Shown piece after piece: positions 46,161-58,272 of a DNA stretch of 64,000 nucleotides. The notes beneath the pieces are model-generated. The model was not told where the DNA came from. It searched no databases and saw only the letters and a list, made by a program, of their open reading frames with translations. Source of the DNA: Gnetum montanum (lineage: Eukaryota; Streptophyta; Gnetopsida; Gnetales; Gnetaceae); NCBI GenBank assembly GCA_015680685.1, contig MNCI01010725.1:38117-102116 (forward strand), in the 5' to 3' direction. Made by a program: the position numbers and the translations under genes. How positions within the stretch are numbered: position 1 is the first letter of the stretch; every line of letters begins with the position of its first letter.

Positions 46161-47260
46161 CAGAAGGTTTATAGCAAGGTTGACTGACAAGTTACACCCC
46201 ATGCAACACTTACTAAAGAAAGGGGTTAACTTTGAGTGGACAACCCAGTATCAACGAGCCTTCAATAACCTAAAGAAAGAGCTTTTACACCTCCCAACTG
46301 TTTACCCACCACAGAGGGATAATCCTTTCTACATCTACCTTGCTACCTCAGAATCATCTATCGTATCACTATTATGCAAAAAAAGAGAAGACAACTTTGA
46401 AATCCTAGTATATTATTTGAGCCATGCATTAATCGCATACGAAGCCAAATACAACAAAGTGAAAAGGAATTGTCTCTCCCTAGTGTTCACACTAAAAAAG
46501 TGGAGACACTACCTATTCCGTAGCCAAGTGAACATTATATACAAAAGCAACGTACTTCAGGCTATCACAAAAAACTTATATGAAAGTAGTAGGATAGCCC
46601 GATGGAAAGTAATAACAGTGAAATTCGATTTACACTATGTAGACCAATCAGCAACAAAAGGACAAGGAATAGCTATGCAGCTTGCAACCTCACTAGTTGA
46701 TGATCAAGCAACCATAGAATCAGAATTCCCTAATGAACATGTTACTAGTATCAACATTGTGCCATGGCATTTCGAGGCAATTTTACATTTTGACGATGCT
46801 TCAACCATGGTAGGCAGTAGTGCTACCATTGTCATTACATTCCCCTCGAGGGACATGCAACCTTTTGCTTACCGCTTCATGTTCCTTTGTATGAATAATG
46901 TAGCTAAGTACGATGGACTCCTTAGAGGCCTCTTAGTGGCCCGGCAATTAAAGATCCGACATCTAGTAGTCTGAGGCGACTCTCAACTTGTTGTCAATCA
47001 AATCACTAAAGTTTACACCTATAAAGCTTCATACTTATAGCCTTACTGTGATTTGGCCAAAAACTTGTTGAAACAGTTCACCAGGATAGACATCCAGCAT
47101 GTGCCACACAGTGAAAACACTATAGCTAATGCCTTAGCCATGCTAGCATTAAACGTGCCACCACACCTATTTGTAGCTTTACCTGCTTTGATAATAGAAT
47201 GCATAGACCATATCATCCAAGCAGTACACATGGCCTCTATAAGTGCTAGCAATGCCCAAG
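46161..47260 (+). pseudogene. Dual RNase H: gypsy type plus archaeal type
   Basis: The open frame 46180-46974 has RT-connection residues, then the gypsy RNase H with FYIYLATSESSIVSLL, YYLSHAL, NCLSLVFTLKKWRHYLF and a YKSN block where YTD is normal. A second RNase H begins at WHFEAILHFDDAS (46768), with NNVAKYDGLL, GDSQLVVNQIT and HSENTIANALAMLAL up to about 47150. That second domain is the archaeal-type RNase H captured by the Tat lineage. Its catalytic Glu is Lys (AKYD) and the last Asp is Asn (ANAL), both G-to-A changes. Confidence 0.85.
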
Positions 47261-47299
47261 AGTGGTATGCTACCTACAACATGATGAACCCCCACACAA

Positions 47300-48483
47300 C
47301 TTGACATCTACCCAAAAGGATGCAATCCGAAAGCGAGCACGATAGTATGTCCTCGTAGGAGATAATACATTGTGTGAACACTTCTTTGATGCAATACTAT
47401 TAACTTGCATTGGTGGGGAGGAGGCACAAAATATTGTTAGCAAAGTCCATGAAGGACTATGTGGAGGATACATAGCTCCTAGGGCTATGGAAGCTAAAAT
47501 CATATGCCTAGGGTATTACTATGTGGAGGAAACAAGATTTCTTTACTAACATTAAAACGTGTAATACATGTTAGCGCCATGTCAACCTTATACACGTGTC
47601 ACCTACTGAGTTGCACCCTACGTAGATCACATGGCCATTCCAACAATGGGGACTAGATATCATAGGATCCATAATGCCTAAGTCTTCTGCGGAGCATAGC
47701 TTCATCGTTATTGCCATCTAGTACTTCACAAAGTGGGCAGAGGCTATCCCCCTTAGGAAAACTAAATCCCAACAGGATTGCCACTTCATCTTAGACAACA
47801 TCGTAACAATGTTTGGTCTTCCCATGACTATTGTGATGGACAATGGGCCATAGTTTAGTAGTGTGGAAACCAAAACCTTTTGTAGCAACCTTGGCATTAA
47901 GCAATCCTTTTCATCACCATATTACCCATAGGCTAATGGTCAGGCAAAAGCAATGAACAAGGCCATCATCAACTTGCTTAAAAGAATTCTTAACAATACC
48001 AAGAGGTAATGGCACGAGCAAATCCTCTATGTGTTGTGGGCCTACTGTATAATGTGTAGGATGGCTACACGTAAGACTCCCTATAGCCTAGTTTATGAAT
48101 CTGAAGTAGTGTTACCCCTTGAATTGTAGGTGCCATCACTACGGATGATCCTTTTGAGCATCGTAAATGAAGCATAGAATAATGAATTAAGGATTATTCA
48201 CCTTAACTCCCTAGAGGAAGAGTGTGCACAAACACTGTGTCGCATCAAATGGTGTCAAGATAAGCAGTAAAAAAAGCATCATGAAAACCTACATCAACGA
48301 TCAATCAAAAAGGGTGACCATTTGAACATTTTGCGAACATGTAGATAAGTTTTTGGAAAATTGGAAAAGTCCATTCATAGTCACAAAAGCCTACAAGAAT
48401 GGGGCCTTCAAACTAGCAAACATGGATGGTAGAGAGTTTGCAAATCTTATGAACCACTTATACTTGAAGCCATACTACATCTA
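47300..48483 (+). pseudogene. Tat integrase, copy 1
   Basis: The N-terminal domain reads LCEHFFDAILLTC and VHEGLCGGY, where the second zinc-binding His is Tyr. The core has WGLDIIGSIMPKSS, then AI-stop-YFTKWAEAIPL where the first catalytic Asp should be, MDNGP with the second Asp intact, and NGQAKAMNKAI where the Glu is Lys. LWAYCIMCRMATRKTPYSLV follows. The C-terminal domain ends NGAFKLANMDGREF and a TAA at about 48483. Many stops are TAG at Gln positions. The pseudogene ends directly before the tandem repeat. Confidence 0.88.
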
Positions 48484-48499
48484 ATGCGGAAGCAAGGTA

Positions 48500-48865
48500 A
48501 GCATCCACTGTCCTCTATGACTATAAAATGGCACAGATAGTCCACTATGACTATAAAATAGCACAGATAGTTTTCTACGACTATAAACTAGCACAAATAG
48601 TCTACCATGACTGTAAACTAGTATAGATAGTCCACCATGATTATAAAATGGCATAGAATGTCCGCTATGACATTAAATTAGCATAGATGGTCTGCTACAA
48701 CCTTAAACTGGCCCATCCACTATCCACTACGATGATAAACTAGCACAGTGGTTTGCTAGGATCTTAAACTAGCATAGTGGTTTGCTAGGATCCTAAACTA
48801 GCACAACGATCTGTTGGGACCTTACACAAGTACATCAGATAGTCTACCAAGACCTTAAACTAGGT
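48500..48865 (+). repeat. CTATGACTATAAACTAGCACAGATAGTC-type tandem array
   Basis: About eleven units of 30-40 bases follow integrase. Early units read GACTATAAAATGGCACAGAT; later ones CTAGGATCTTAAACTAGCA and end with CAAGACCTTAAACTAGG, the same core as the array at 44340-44905. Confidence 0.9.
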
Positions 48866-50254
48866 TCGTGGCACAACCTTCCAAAATCACACTTGCCACC
48901 ACTCAAACAAGCGAGTGTGCCTAATGCCAACACGAGGTGGAACGTTGCAGTTCTAGAACATACTTCAAGATGATAAGAGAACATCCTTTGGAACATATGC
49001 TCGGTCATCACCCTTGGCATCTTGCTGATCCTTTAGAGATGTCATCAGACATCTTGCTGACCTTTCGAAGCTACCACTACCATAGCCTATTGCCCTGGTA
49101 ATACCTTCTGTTGTCAGCATCTGATGCTAGAGTCCTAGCATTATTGTGGCCTAACCACAAAGTTGCTACCCTCCAGCCCCTGCCATCATCCAAGCTCAAC
49201 AGACGTTCAGCTGTTAGGCCTCTCCACTTATAGCTGAACTACATGATGTTTATCTTGGGTGGGGACTCTTGAGCACTCACATTGTCACAACTCCTAGCCC
49301 CCTCAATGCTGGCCCCTTTAGTTTGTCGATGTCAAAACCACTACTGGTCTTCTTGCTTTGGATGTTGCATGCTTCTGCAACAACGCCTACCACTTCGATG
49401 ATGTCTAAAGCAAGTAAGACCTTTTTCTAACTGTGCTTCACGGTTACATTTCTCTGGTCTACTTTCTGTTACGCCTGCAGGATACGAGCCGAGACAACGT
49501 CAGTCAGAGATGCATTTCACTAGGAGGACAGGACACTAGAACGTTCTAAGGTGATCACTTTGACTAACTTGGCTACTTGGGAGTGCACATCCTGCCCTTC
49601 CTCCTAGTCTTTGTCACATTGTTTTCTACACCACCTATTTCCCCTTTCACACCTCTTTTACAAGCTTTCCTAATGCATGTAAAGCCCTCCCATCTGCTCA
49701 ACCGTAAAGTCCATGATGTGTGTAATGTAGCTTGCTGCATGGGAAGCATCTGTAGGCAGGTCAAAGCTCCACATAAATGTAATGGAACTCATCTTGGGGA
49801 GGGAACACCTGTCTTGCAACAACAAGGTTTTTTGCAAGTGAACATGGCTAAACAGCAAAAGAAAAGTGCAAAAGCGTAAAAGAGCAAGAAAGCTCAAAAA
49901 AAGGAAGGAAAAGAGAGCATGTGCCCAAAAAAATGGCACACCAGTTGTTTCATGATGACCCTCTCTAAGAATTTTGACATGAGGCCAAAAGCCAACAAAA
50001 GAAAGATGTTTACACATGCTAATTCCCTCATAAGCACTTTGACGAGGGATAATGCTACATTTCATCTTTCCTTTTTTTGAACCTGTCCCCTCAAATCCAC
50101 CCTTTCCCCTTTTTCCTACATAGCTATCCTGGTACTCCCAAGCATAGCAAAGCAACATTTGAGCAACCACTAAAGAGCGATGTTGGTGTCTTGTCCTTCA
50201 TGGTGTTTCGTATTCTTTGTTGACATCTATCGAGTGGATCCTCTAGACATCGAC
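48866..50254 (+). other. 3' untranslated region of Tat copy 1
   Basis: No coding block is recognised. Open frames at 49577-49879 (+) and 49670-50170 (-) overlap on opposite strands and have no domain. The region ends at the polypurine tract. Confidence 0.6.
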
Positions 50255-50267
50255 AAAGAGGGGTCAA
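50255..50267 (+). other. Polypurine tract
   Basis: AAAGAGGGGTCAA immediately precedes the LTR start TGAAATACC at 50268. This is the expected plus-strand primer and fixes 50268 as a 3' LTR. Confidence 0.78.
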
Positions 50268-51940
50268 TGAAATACCATAAAATTTTAGGACCCTCATGCT
50301 TCAATAGGGTCTTGAAATTTAGGCAAGGATTTCCACAAGTGTAGCTTCATGACATTCAAGCAGGAAAATGTAGGCACTGAGGTTGGACTATCTAGTTTGA
50401 CAAGTTTTCTATCTCCAGAGCTGACAGGCCTGATGGACTCTCTAGCCTGCCCAACTAGACAATTAACTTAGCTGATAGTCTACCTAGAAACTATGCTAGG
50501 AGTTGCTAAAAGTATTTAGAATGAGAAAAATAGTTCGACAAGTTTTCTAATAAAAAAAAGGGTTTGCTATGCTACGCTATGCTATGTAGCATAGAAATCC
50601 TTGAAAGATAGCTGCAAGCATCTAAATGTGAAGTGATAGAATGATTGCAAGAAAAGTTAAAGTTTAGTTAACGCAAGGTGCTACGCTATGTAGCATAGCA
50701 TAATGTAGCAAAGGAAAAGCAAGAAGGCCCATCTTGTCAAGTGATCCCAACAATGAAATTACACTTGGCAACACTTCAGACTCCAAAACTAGTTGCATCA
50801 TTTAGCCCTTAGGCCTTAAGCAAAGTTTCTTGATAGAAAATGGTGAATTAAACAAAGATGCAAGGTGCGCTAGTTGCTACGTTGTGCTACACTACATAGT
50901 GTAGCACAACATAGAAACGATGCAAAAGCAAAAAAAGTGTTTCAAGCATGAGTTCAGCGAGTTCAAAAGCTCTCTAACATGAAGGAAAAAAGTTGTAGTT
51001 GTTAGCGTGACTAAGCCTTAGACGAATGCTTTTAGCTCCAACACAAATTTTAGTCAAAACTAGTGGCTACAGTATGCTACACTACGTAGCATAGCACATC
51101 GTAGCAGGTAGCCACTTACGCTACACCAATGTGTTCAAAAACATAAGTAGTGCAACACTGGTACCAAAGCAGCAAGATGTCTTTAGGTAGCTCTGGAACT
51201 TAGTGGCAATATTTTTTCTCACTCTGGCATCTCTTTGGCAAAATTAGGAATTCCACTCTACTTTGCATGCCCTTGGTTAGCTCCCAAAACATTGTTTCTA
51301 TGCTTGATCCTACTTGAAGGGTAGGGAAGACGTAGTCCTGGAGCATGAGCTTCATTTTTGCTCACATTGTTAGCACATTGAATCTTGGCACATGCGGTTT
51401 TAGCAATATGGTCATAATGTAACAAAGTTCACATCTAGCATCGCACACCTATGTGGTACGGACATGTTAGCATCTTGTGGGGTTCAGGACATGTGGCATC
51501 CAAACCACATTTCTCTCCTGCACTTGGCCTTATAAATACCCCGACGAACAATACTCAAAGGGTTGGCATTTTTGGCGTTGGCAAGAGTAGTTGGCTTGTT
51601 GGCTGGTTGGCTTCTCGATTGACTTCTTCACAAATAGAGTTGGCTTTCAAGTTGGCTATCAGAAGGTAGAGTTGGCATTTTTCTTGAGCATTCTAGTTAC
51701 CTTTGAGTTCTTTGGTTGGCTCCAAACATCCCTTTATGAGCCAATCATTTTGACATGTTAGTAAATAGATCAGCAAGTGGAAGAACTGTTACTATATCAC
51801 TCGGTGTAAGCAGTGTCTCTTCAGCATTACATAACTTGTTGTACACCTTTTAAAAAAGGTAAAGAATCAAATTTGCAACCTTGGAGTGGTGCATTTTCTC
51901 ACTCGAGTTTATTTTGCTATTTTCTCATAATAATCGTTAT
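50268..51940 (+). mobile_element. 3' LTR of Tat copy 1, end missing
   Basis: Collinear with 33089-34770. GCTAY palindromes lie at about 50565, 50683, 50873 and 51064, TATA at 51531, GTTGGC repeats at 51561-51725. The sequence stops at TTTCTCATAATAATCGTTAT and runs straight into the next LTR, so about the last 240 bases are missing. Confidence 0.85.
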
Positions 51941-52200
51941 TGAAACACCATAAAATTTTGAGACCCTCTTACTTCACCAGGGTCTTGGAATTTAGGCAAG
52001 GACTTTGGCAAGTGTAGCATCATGATCATTGGGAAATGAGGTGTAAACATCGAAGATAGACTAGTAGGCTCGATGGATTCTCTGGCTTACCCACTTGGGC
52101 AATTTGCTAGGCTGACAATCTAACTAGAAACTATGCTAGGAGTTGTCAATTGTGCTCAGGATGAACAAAATAATTCAACAAGTTTTCAAGTTGGAAAGTT

Positions 52201-52900
52201 TGCTATGCTATGCTACTCTACGCTACGCTGCGCAGCGTAGCAGGCCTTTGAAAAAATCAATCAAGTGTCTAAATACAAGTTTTAGCAAAGATGTTAGCGT
52301 AAGGTAGATGTCATAATTTGACCAATACAAGGTGCTATGCTATGCTACGCTACATAGCATAGTATGACATATAAGGGAAAAACACGCAAAGCCTTCTCGC
52401 AAAGTAAAATAAGAATTCGGCCAATGCAAGGTGCTATGTTATATTACGCTACATATCATAGCATAGTGTAGCAAGGCTAAAATATGCAAAGATTCCTTCG
52501 TCGAGCAGATTCAGCAATAGAATTGCATCTAATAGCATTTTGGCTTTCAAAATTTCCCTGTCTCAGTTAGCCCATGAACTACAAGAAAAATTCTCTTGTG
52601 AAACCATGCAACTTTGATAGAAATGCATGTTACATTAGCTGCTATGCTACGTAGCGTAGCATAGTGTAACTGTAAACTAGCAAAATGCTCCAAAGGTTAA
52701 CCCGGCGTGCGAGCAAATGCTCTTAACTCCAATGCAAGTCTTCTGTCCAAACTAGCAGCTCAGTTGTGCTATCTACATAGGGTAGCACAACATAGCAAGC
52801 AGCTATGTTATGCCAATGTGCTACACTATATAGCGTAGCACAATGTAGCAAGCAGATATGCTACATAGCATAGCACAACATAGTAAGTAGCTACGCTACT
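52201..52900. repeat. Cluster of GCTAY palindromes
   Basis: Six palindromic blocks in 700 bases. The first (52201-52243) reads GCTACGCTGCGCAGCGTAGC at its centre, a perfect 20-base palindrome. The others are longer with one to three mismatches. They alternate with unique sequence that often starts AAGGTGCTATG. Confidence 0.85.
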
Positions 52901-53088
52901 CCATTTTTGTTTGCATTGTTAGCTCACTGGACTCTAGCATCTTCAGTATCGACAACATGATCATAGCATAGAAAGTTCACGACCAGCGTTGCACATCCAT
53001 GTAGTACGAGCATGTCAACATCTTGTGGGGTCGAGGACATGTGGCATCTAAACCGCATTTCTCACATGCTCTTGGCCCTATAAATACC

Positions 53089-53096
53089 CCAGCGAA
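53089..53096 (+). promoter_or_regulatory. LTR TATA box, copy 2
   Basis: CCCTATAAATACCCC in the same context as in the other Tat LTRs. Confidence 0.75.
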
Positions 53097-53728
53097 CAAC
53101 GCTCAAAGGGTTGGCAATTTCATGGATTGGCAATTTTGGTTGGCAAGGTTGGCATTTTGTTGGCATTTTGGGCATTAGCACTTCTTGGTTGGCTTTCTTG
53201 GCATTGAAAAAAGACAATTGGCTTGCCAACATCTGGCAAAATTTTCTTGTTGGAATTTTACATTGGTTGGATTTTTTGTTGGCTTACAAGTTTGCATTCA
53301 AGAGCATAGTTGGCACATTCTGAGCATCTTGGTTACTCTTGAACTCTCTATGCACCTTCGACGTTGTATAATTTGTTATACATCCTTCAAACGAAGCAAA
53401 GAATTGAACTCGCGACCTTGTAGTGGTGCATTTTCTTAACTGAGTTTACTCTGTTATCTTGTTACTATTATCACTGTTTGACATCATTTCCTTCATTCAT
53501 TCTCGCAATTATCTATTATCGATTTTACCTCATGTATTTTGCATTCGAAATAATGTTCACATATGGTTAAGTTACACCGATTAAGTCCCTATCTGATCAA
53601 CTAGACCGTTTAAGGTGCCCCACTTTTGTTTTATCCAGCACGGCCCTTGCATGGATCTAGGGTTAAACTGTTCGACCAGCAACCTCTCAGTGTTTCTAGC
53701 CACTAACGTTTTCAGTGGCTACAGTTTT

Positions 53729-53745
53729 TGGTGCTAGAAGAAGGG
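53729..53745 (+). other. Primer-binding site candidate, copy 2
   Basis: TGGTGCTAGAAGAAGGG begins five bases after the LTR end. The same motif lies at the same place in copy 1. Confidence 0.68.
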
Positions 53746-53965
53746 ATTTTGGTGCCCTTTTCTGTGTCTCATGAGTAGTCCTGCACACTCTCTATACCCC
53801 ATCACTTATTAGCGTAGACATTATAGCTTTGTGGTTTTTTACACAGTGTGTGGTATAGGCTAGTCACATCGATGATTATTTTGGAACCCTGCAGGATAGA
53901 AAGCCTCTGATCGCTGCTTGATCTCTTTTTTTTCTTGCTCATAAATCATTTTTAGCTTCACAAAA

Positions 53966-56840
53966 ATGATTCCTTCAACCACCATTTTTGCTACCTCAAA
54001 CCTTGAGGTCCTATTTTTGGTTCAAGGCATCACAAGTTCTAAGCAACTACCTAGCCTAGTGCTAGGACCACATCGATCTCTCAAGATCCAAAATCGAGCA
54101 CCTTAGAGCTTGGCAGAATATACCAAACTTTATAGTTTTCTCTGTGCTAAGGTCCAAGTGAATCTTCCCTTAGATGCCCAAGAACTCAAAGATAAACGTA
54201 ACTTTGAGTTCCTTTACCACAATGGGAGGGAATTTGTCCCTACTCCTAATGTGGCCATCACCCTAATAGAAATGTATTAGTAGATCTTCGATCAGCTACT
54301 GCGAGTCAGTAGGCCTAGGGAGTGGGACACGCTATCCCATCACGATGAGGCATTTCAGGATGGGTAAGAGGATATGGATTCTCAGTCCGAGGATGAGGGT
54401 CAAATTAATCCTACAACCATCCCTCCCACCCCCTCTTTCTAGTCAAATCCGCTCTTTACGAATGCTCCCTTCATGATTACGTCTACCCCATCGCAAACTG
54501 TAGTTTCATCGCCAATAGGTAGCCATGCCATTCCCTTGGCATATCAACACGCCTATTCCTCTATTTCGTTTCTAGGCACTGATCCCCCATAATCTATTCC
54601 CCAATCCATACCTTCATTGTACCATGCACCAATCATGGCTACCCTGCCTTATGTGCACATCGTACCCATGTCACAGTTGTGGGCAGTCTCCACCTCCATT
54701 CCCACATCTACATCTATCCCACCATCAGCGGTGGGCCCAACCCTGACCATGTGGTGGAATCCATCCACTTGTCCTCCTACTTCACAACCCTCGTAAATGT
54801 CACAATACACTCACCATCAAGTGTACCAGATCCTACAAATGGTACAACCCAGCATGAGATTGTGGTCAACCCCACCTATCACGCAAGCAACCTACCCCGT
54901 GGGACAACCAGCAACCATTACTCCAACGGCACCACCCACTGGGTGGTGGATAGCACAAGTAGCACCTTTCATAGGGGCCACCACAATGACACCACCTGTG
55001 AGCCAGGTTGCTGCCCCTACCACCCCACTAGTGGTGGCTGCCCCTACAGCTCCACAACCATCTATGTTATCCTTGGGTCTGGACCAAGAATTCTAGCTTA
55101 TCCAAACCCTCACTAAGGAAATTAAATGTCTCAAAGTCGTCGATTCTAACACGTTGCAAATCATGGATTTCTACCATGATGACCTCATCAGCCTGACGGT
55201 CCCCATGCTAACATTATCCCCTAGGATGCCACTACCCCACTTTACGAAATACAATGGGGAGGGTGATTCCAATGCACATCTTGTAACATTTAGATCCGAG
55301 TCCCTTCTACTGCAACAATGGCTACATACAATTATCTATGTCTTTGCTATGCCTCTAATGGGCAAAGCATTGGATTGGCACCATGCACTCCCACGCTTTT
55401 CTATCTCAACCCTGGAGGAGCTGCTGACTCAGTTTGTAATGTGTTTCAAATATAACTTGAAACCCAAGATTACGTTGGATCAGTTAATGAGCATTAAGCA
55501 AGATCCACTGGAATTAGTCCAAAATTTTATACAGTGGCGAAGCACTACCCTGAATGAAATCCACGAGCCCATCGTGAAGGCCCATTTACTAGCCATCTTC
55601 AAGGGTGTAGTGAATGACTTTATTAAGTCCAAACTATATTACCTCACTCCATGGACTCTTAGTCAAGCTTTTTCCCACACTAAGAGCATTCAAGATGCGG
55701 CCGAGGCAAGAAAAGACTTGGCCTATGTTGCATATAAAAACACATATACTAAGAAGGACAAAGAAAAGGGCAAGTCTGCAATGGCCATGGTGGTTGCTGT
55801 GGGGAATGTGGCCAAGCCCAGAAACAACAACAATAAGAAGGTGGCTACTGTGCCAACTAACCCCGCACCTAGCCCAAGTAACGCTATCCAACCCTCCACG
55901 TTGGCACCTGAAGCACCCACTTCGATTAAGCCTAACTTCGAGTGAAAAGATTGCTCTAAGTACACCCCACTACCTATCAAGCCTTCAAAACTTCTGAAGC
56001 AACTACTAGGAATAGGGTACATTCAACATAAGTGGATGTCAGAGGAGGAAAGAAAAAGACATCAATGGTATTGCGAACTCTGCAAGAACCCCTCTTTGAC
56101 GATGCTCAACGAGCCTCCAGTTCCTAAGAATTTCAGGCTGGAACAGTTCTGTGATTACCACCAACTCTATGATCATGACACAGATTACTATCTGGCTTTA
56201 AAAGATGACATTCAATGAATGATTGATCAAGGGAAGTTGGTGTTGGATGAAAGAAACCATGTCCTCCATGAGAATCAATCCATGCATGTTTACAAGGACC
56301 CCCTCAATGCTAATGATGTGGGGTACGTCATCAATATTGGAGCTACCACAATAGCCATTTGTGGTTCACATACCTCAATGTAGTGTAGCCACACCAACAA
56401 CTGTGCAAAAAATGCTACAGCAACCATTTGTCCTTAGGGTTCCTACTCAAAAATTTGCCCCTGCACCCTATATAGCAACAACTGCACCACCATCCACACT
56501 AACGTCACAAGCTCCATTCATCATCAGCGGGCTAGGACACTCAACTACCCCCATCCCACAAAATTTGCACAAGGCGGCATTGTAGCCTTCTCATTTAAGA
56601 AAACGAGAAGAGCTTTTGATAGGTGAAGTGGCTGTAGAATGTACTTTCCCAGGTCCTTCCAAGCCTACCCCTTCACCCTCTGCATCTATGCCCCCCTTGT
56701 CACCAAAAGTTAACACCGCCACACATGCACGGTCATCTCCACCTCGCCCAAAAGGGTCCAATCCTAAACTTGAAACTACCCCTTGGGAAATTCGTATTCT
56801 AGGGCAAATGGAAGAAGAGAATGTCAGTAAACAATAGGAA
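53966..56840 (+). pseudogene. Tat gag, copy 2
   Basis: It has the same start (MIPSTT) and domain order as copy 1, better preserved in the capsid: an open frame at 55154-55945 covers MDFYHDDLISLTV, PLPHFTKYNGEGDSNAHLV, GKALDWHHAL and IFKGVVNDFIKSKLYYL. FCDYHQLYDHDTDYYLALKD at about 56150 is the zinc-finger-like block. The Pro/Ser/Thr-rich N-terminus is broken by shifts. Between capsid and zinc finger lies a Lys-rich linker (TKKDKEKGKSAMAM). Confidence 0.88.
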
Positions 56841-57079
56841 GGTGGGAAAGATCTCCTAATTTCTCTTACTTAAGTGAAATAGACTCTAAAATAGAAGAAA
56901 ACAATGCTAAGCTTGTACAATTTGGTAATGACTTCCACCACATATTGCGAGGCCCTGGTTCACGTGTTGATAGCCATACCTATTGACAAGAACATGCCAA
57001 TGGAAGAGAAAGTGATCTTTTTGGTCATGCTTCCTCCCATGCCCAAAGAACTTCAACCATCCCAGTTGACATTCTATGA

Positions 57080-57751
57080 CGAGTCCATTAAGGAAGACCC
57101 TAAAAAGGGTCAGGTGACGATAGCGTCCATGTTCATCACAATTCGGGTTAGCCAACATAAGATCTGAAGGGTACACATTGATGATGGGGCTACTATGAAT
57201 GTCATCCCATTCCTGATAGTGGACAAGTTGGGTTTGGTAGACCAAATCAAACCCATAACAACATCATGCTTGAAGTCATTTAACAGGGTGCAAGTAGTGT
57301 GAAAGGCATTGTCCACATCAACTTTGTGGCATGAGACTAGTTCCCCACAAACACAACGTTTATCATGGTGGAAGAGATGCCTAGGTTTAACCTGATCCTA
57401 AGGAGATCATGGTTAGCCCAACTTAGGGCTGTCTCTTCATCCATACATCAAGAAATCCATCTACCCTATGCAAACAAGGAGGTGGTAATACATAGTGACG
57501 AGGTAACAACTCATGTGATAAACAAGATAGACACGGAGCAAGGTTTAGAGCTCATAACCTTTGAGAATGAAGCACCTATTTCCGCTGCCACTAACTGTCT
57601 GAAAAAAGAGTCAGTCCAAGATACCAGCTCAGAAAATAAAACTATGTGGTTTGAGTTGCCTTTTCAAGTGGTAGACGAAAATGCAGAAGAATACCATAAC
57701 AAAGCTTCTCGGCCTTACACATCCCCAAACCCACGATGGGTTAAGAAGTAG
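57080..57751 (+). pseudogene. Tat protease and gag-pro end, copy 2
   Basis: RVHIDDGATMNVIPF at 57167-57211 is the active-site block, DDG as in copy 1. The second block reads FNLILRRSWLAQLRAV (57386-57434), with Arg in place of the usual Gly. After about 105 further residues the frame ends RWVKK and TAG at 57751, matching copy 1. Confidence 0.82.
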
Positions 57752-58272
57752 TTATGAAAATAATTGTTACTCATGTAGCATAGCAACTCTACTACTTCTT
57801 ACCCAATTAATGCCCATTACACATTTACAGCTTGTTTGCTAAACATTCACTCATCTACGCTACATGTCTAACCCACTCTTTAAATCGTTTACATTTTCTT
57901 CATCTGCATACTATACATTACAACTCGCTAAGGCCTAAAACTGGCAAAAAAATTTTCCCTTAAAACTGAACACCATAGCCTACTAAGGCCTAAAACTGGC
58001 AAAATGTTTTCTTTTCCTTACATCTTTGTCATGGCCCGAAATGGCCTAAAACTAAGGCAAGAAAAAAATATAAAATGAATAACATACATAATGCACAAGC
58101 TAGAATAAAATGAGTCTTTTCATAATTCATCTTTCATTTAGAGTCAGTTAAATAATGTTTGCAATATTTTCTTCCAAAAAATACAAAGAAGATCCCTTGC
58201 TCTCTTGCATCATCTTCTCTTGCATTATCATTTGCTGCATCATCATTCCCGCCCTCAAAGGGCCTTTCATCT
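57752..58272. other. Spacer after protease, copy 2
   Basis: Noncoding, with GCTAAGGCCTAAAACTGGCA twice and a GGCCYGAAATGGCCTAAAACT unit (57930-58050), collinear with 39051-39605. Confidence 0.6.

Larger units (their letters stand above)
33089..51940 (+). mobile_element. Tat-lineage Ty3/gypsy element, copy 1
   Basis: Order on the plus strand: LTR (33089-35012), primer site, gag (from 35256), protease (to 39050), a 6-kb spacer with a minus-strand multi-exon gene, RT (45351), gypsy RNase H, a second archaeal-type RNase H, integrase (to 48483), 3' untranslated region, polypurine tract and 3' LTR (50268-51940, end missing). The double RNase H and the gag C-terminal block CDYHQLFGHD place it in the Tat/Ogre group. 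At nearly 19 kb it is large, as Ogre-type elements are. All genes carry stops and catalytic changes. Confidence 0.9.
51941..53723 (+). mobile_element. 5' LTR, Tat copy 2
   Basis: It starts TGAAACACCATAAAATTTT and ends GTGGCTACA. It has more GCTAY palindromes than the copy 1 LTRs (52201, 52325, 52430, 52641, 52760, 52815-52900) and a more divergent U3. TATA is at 53089 and GTTGGC repeats at 53105-53290. Confidence 0.87.

Noticed and set aside
49670-50170. Minus-strand ORF of 166 codons with hydrophobic stretches
   Set aside because: It overlaps other ORFs in the 3' untranslated region of the Tat element, shows no domain, and no second copy is available to test conservation.
54679-55116. Separate Pro/Thr-rich gene
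   Set aside because: It is a frame-shifted part of the gag N-terminal region, collinear with the same region of copy 1.
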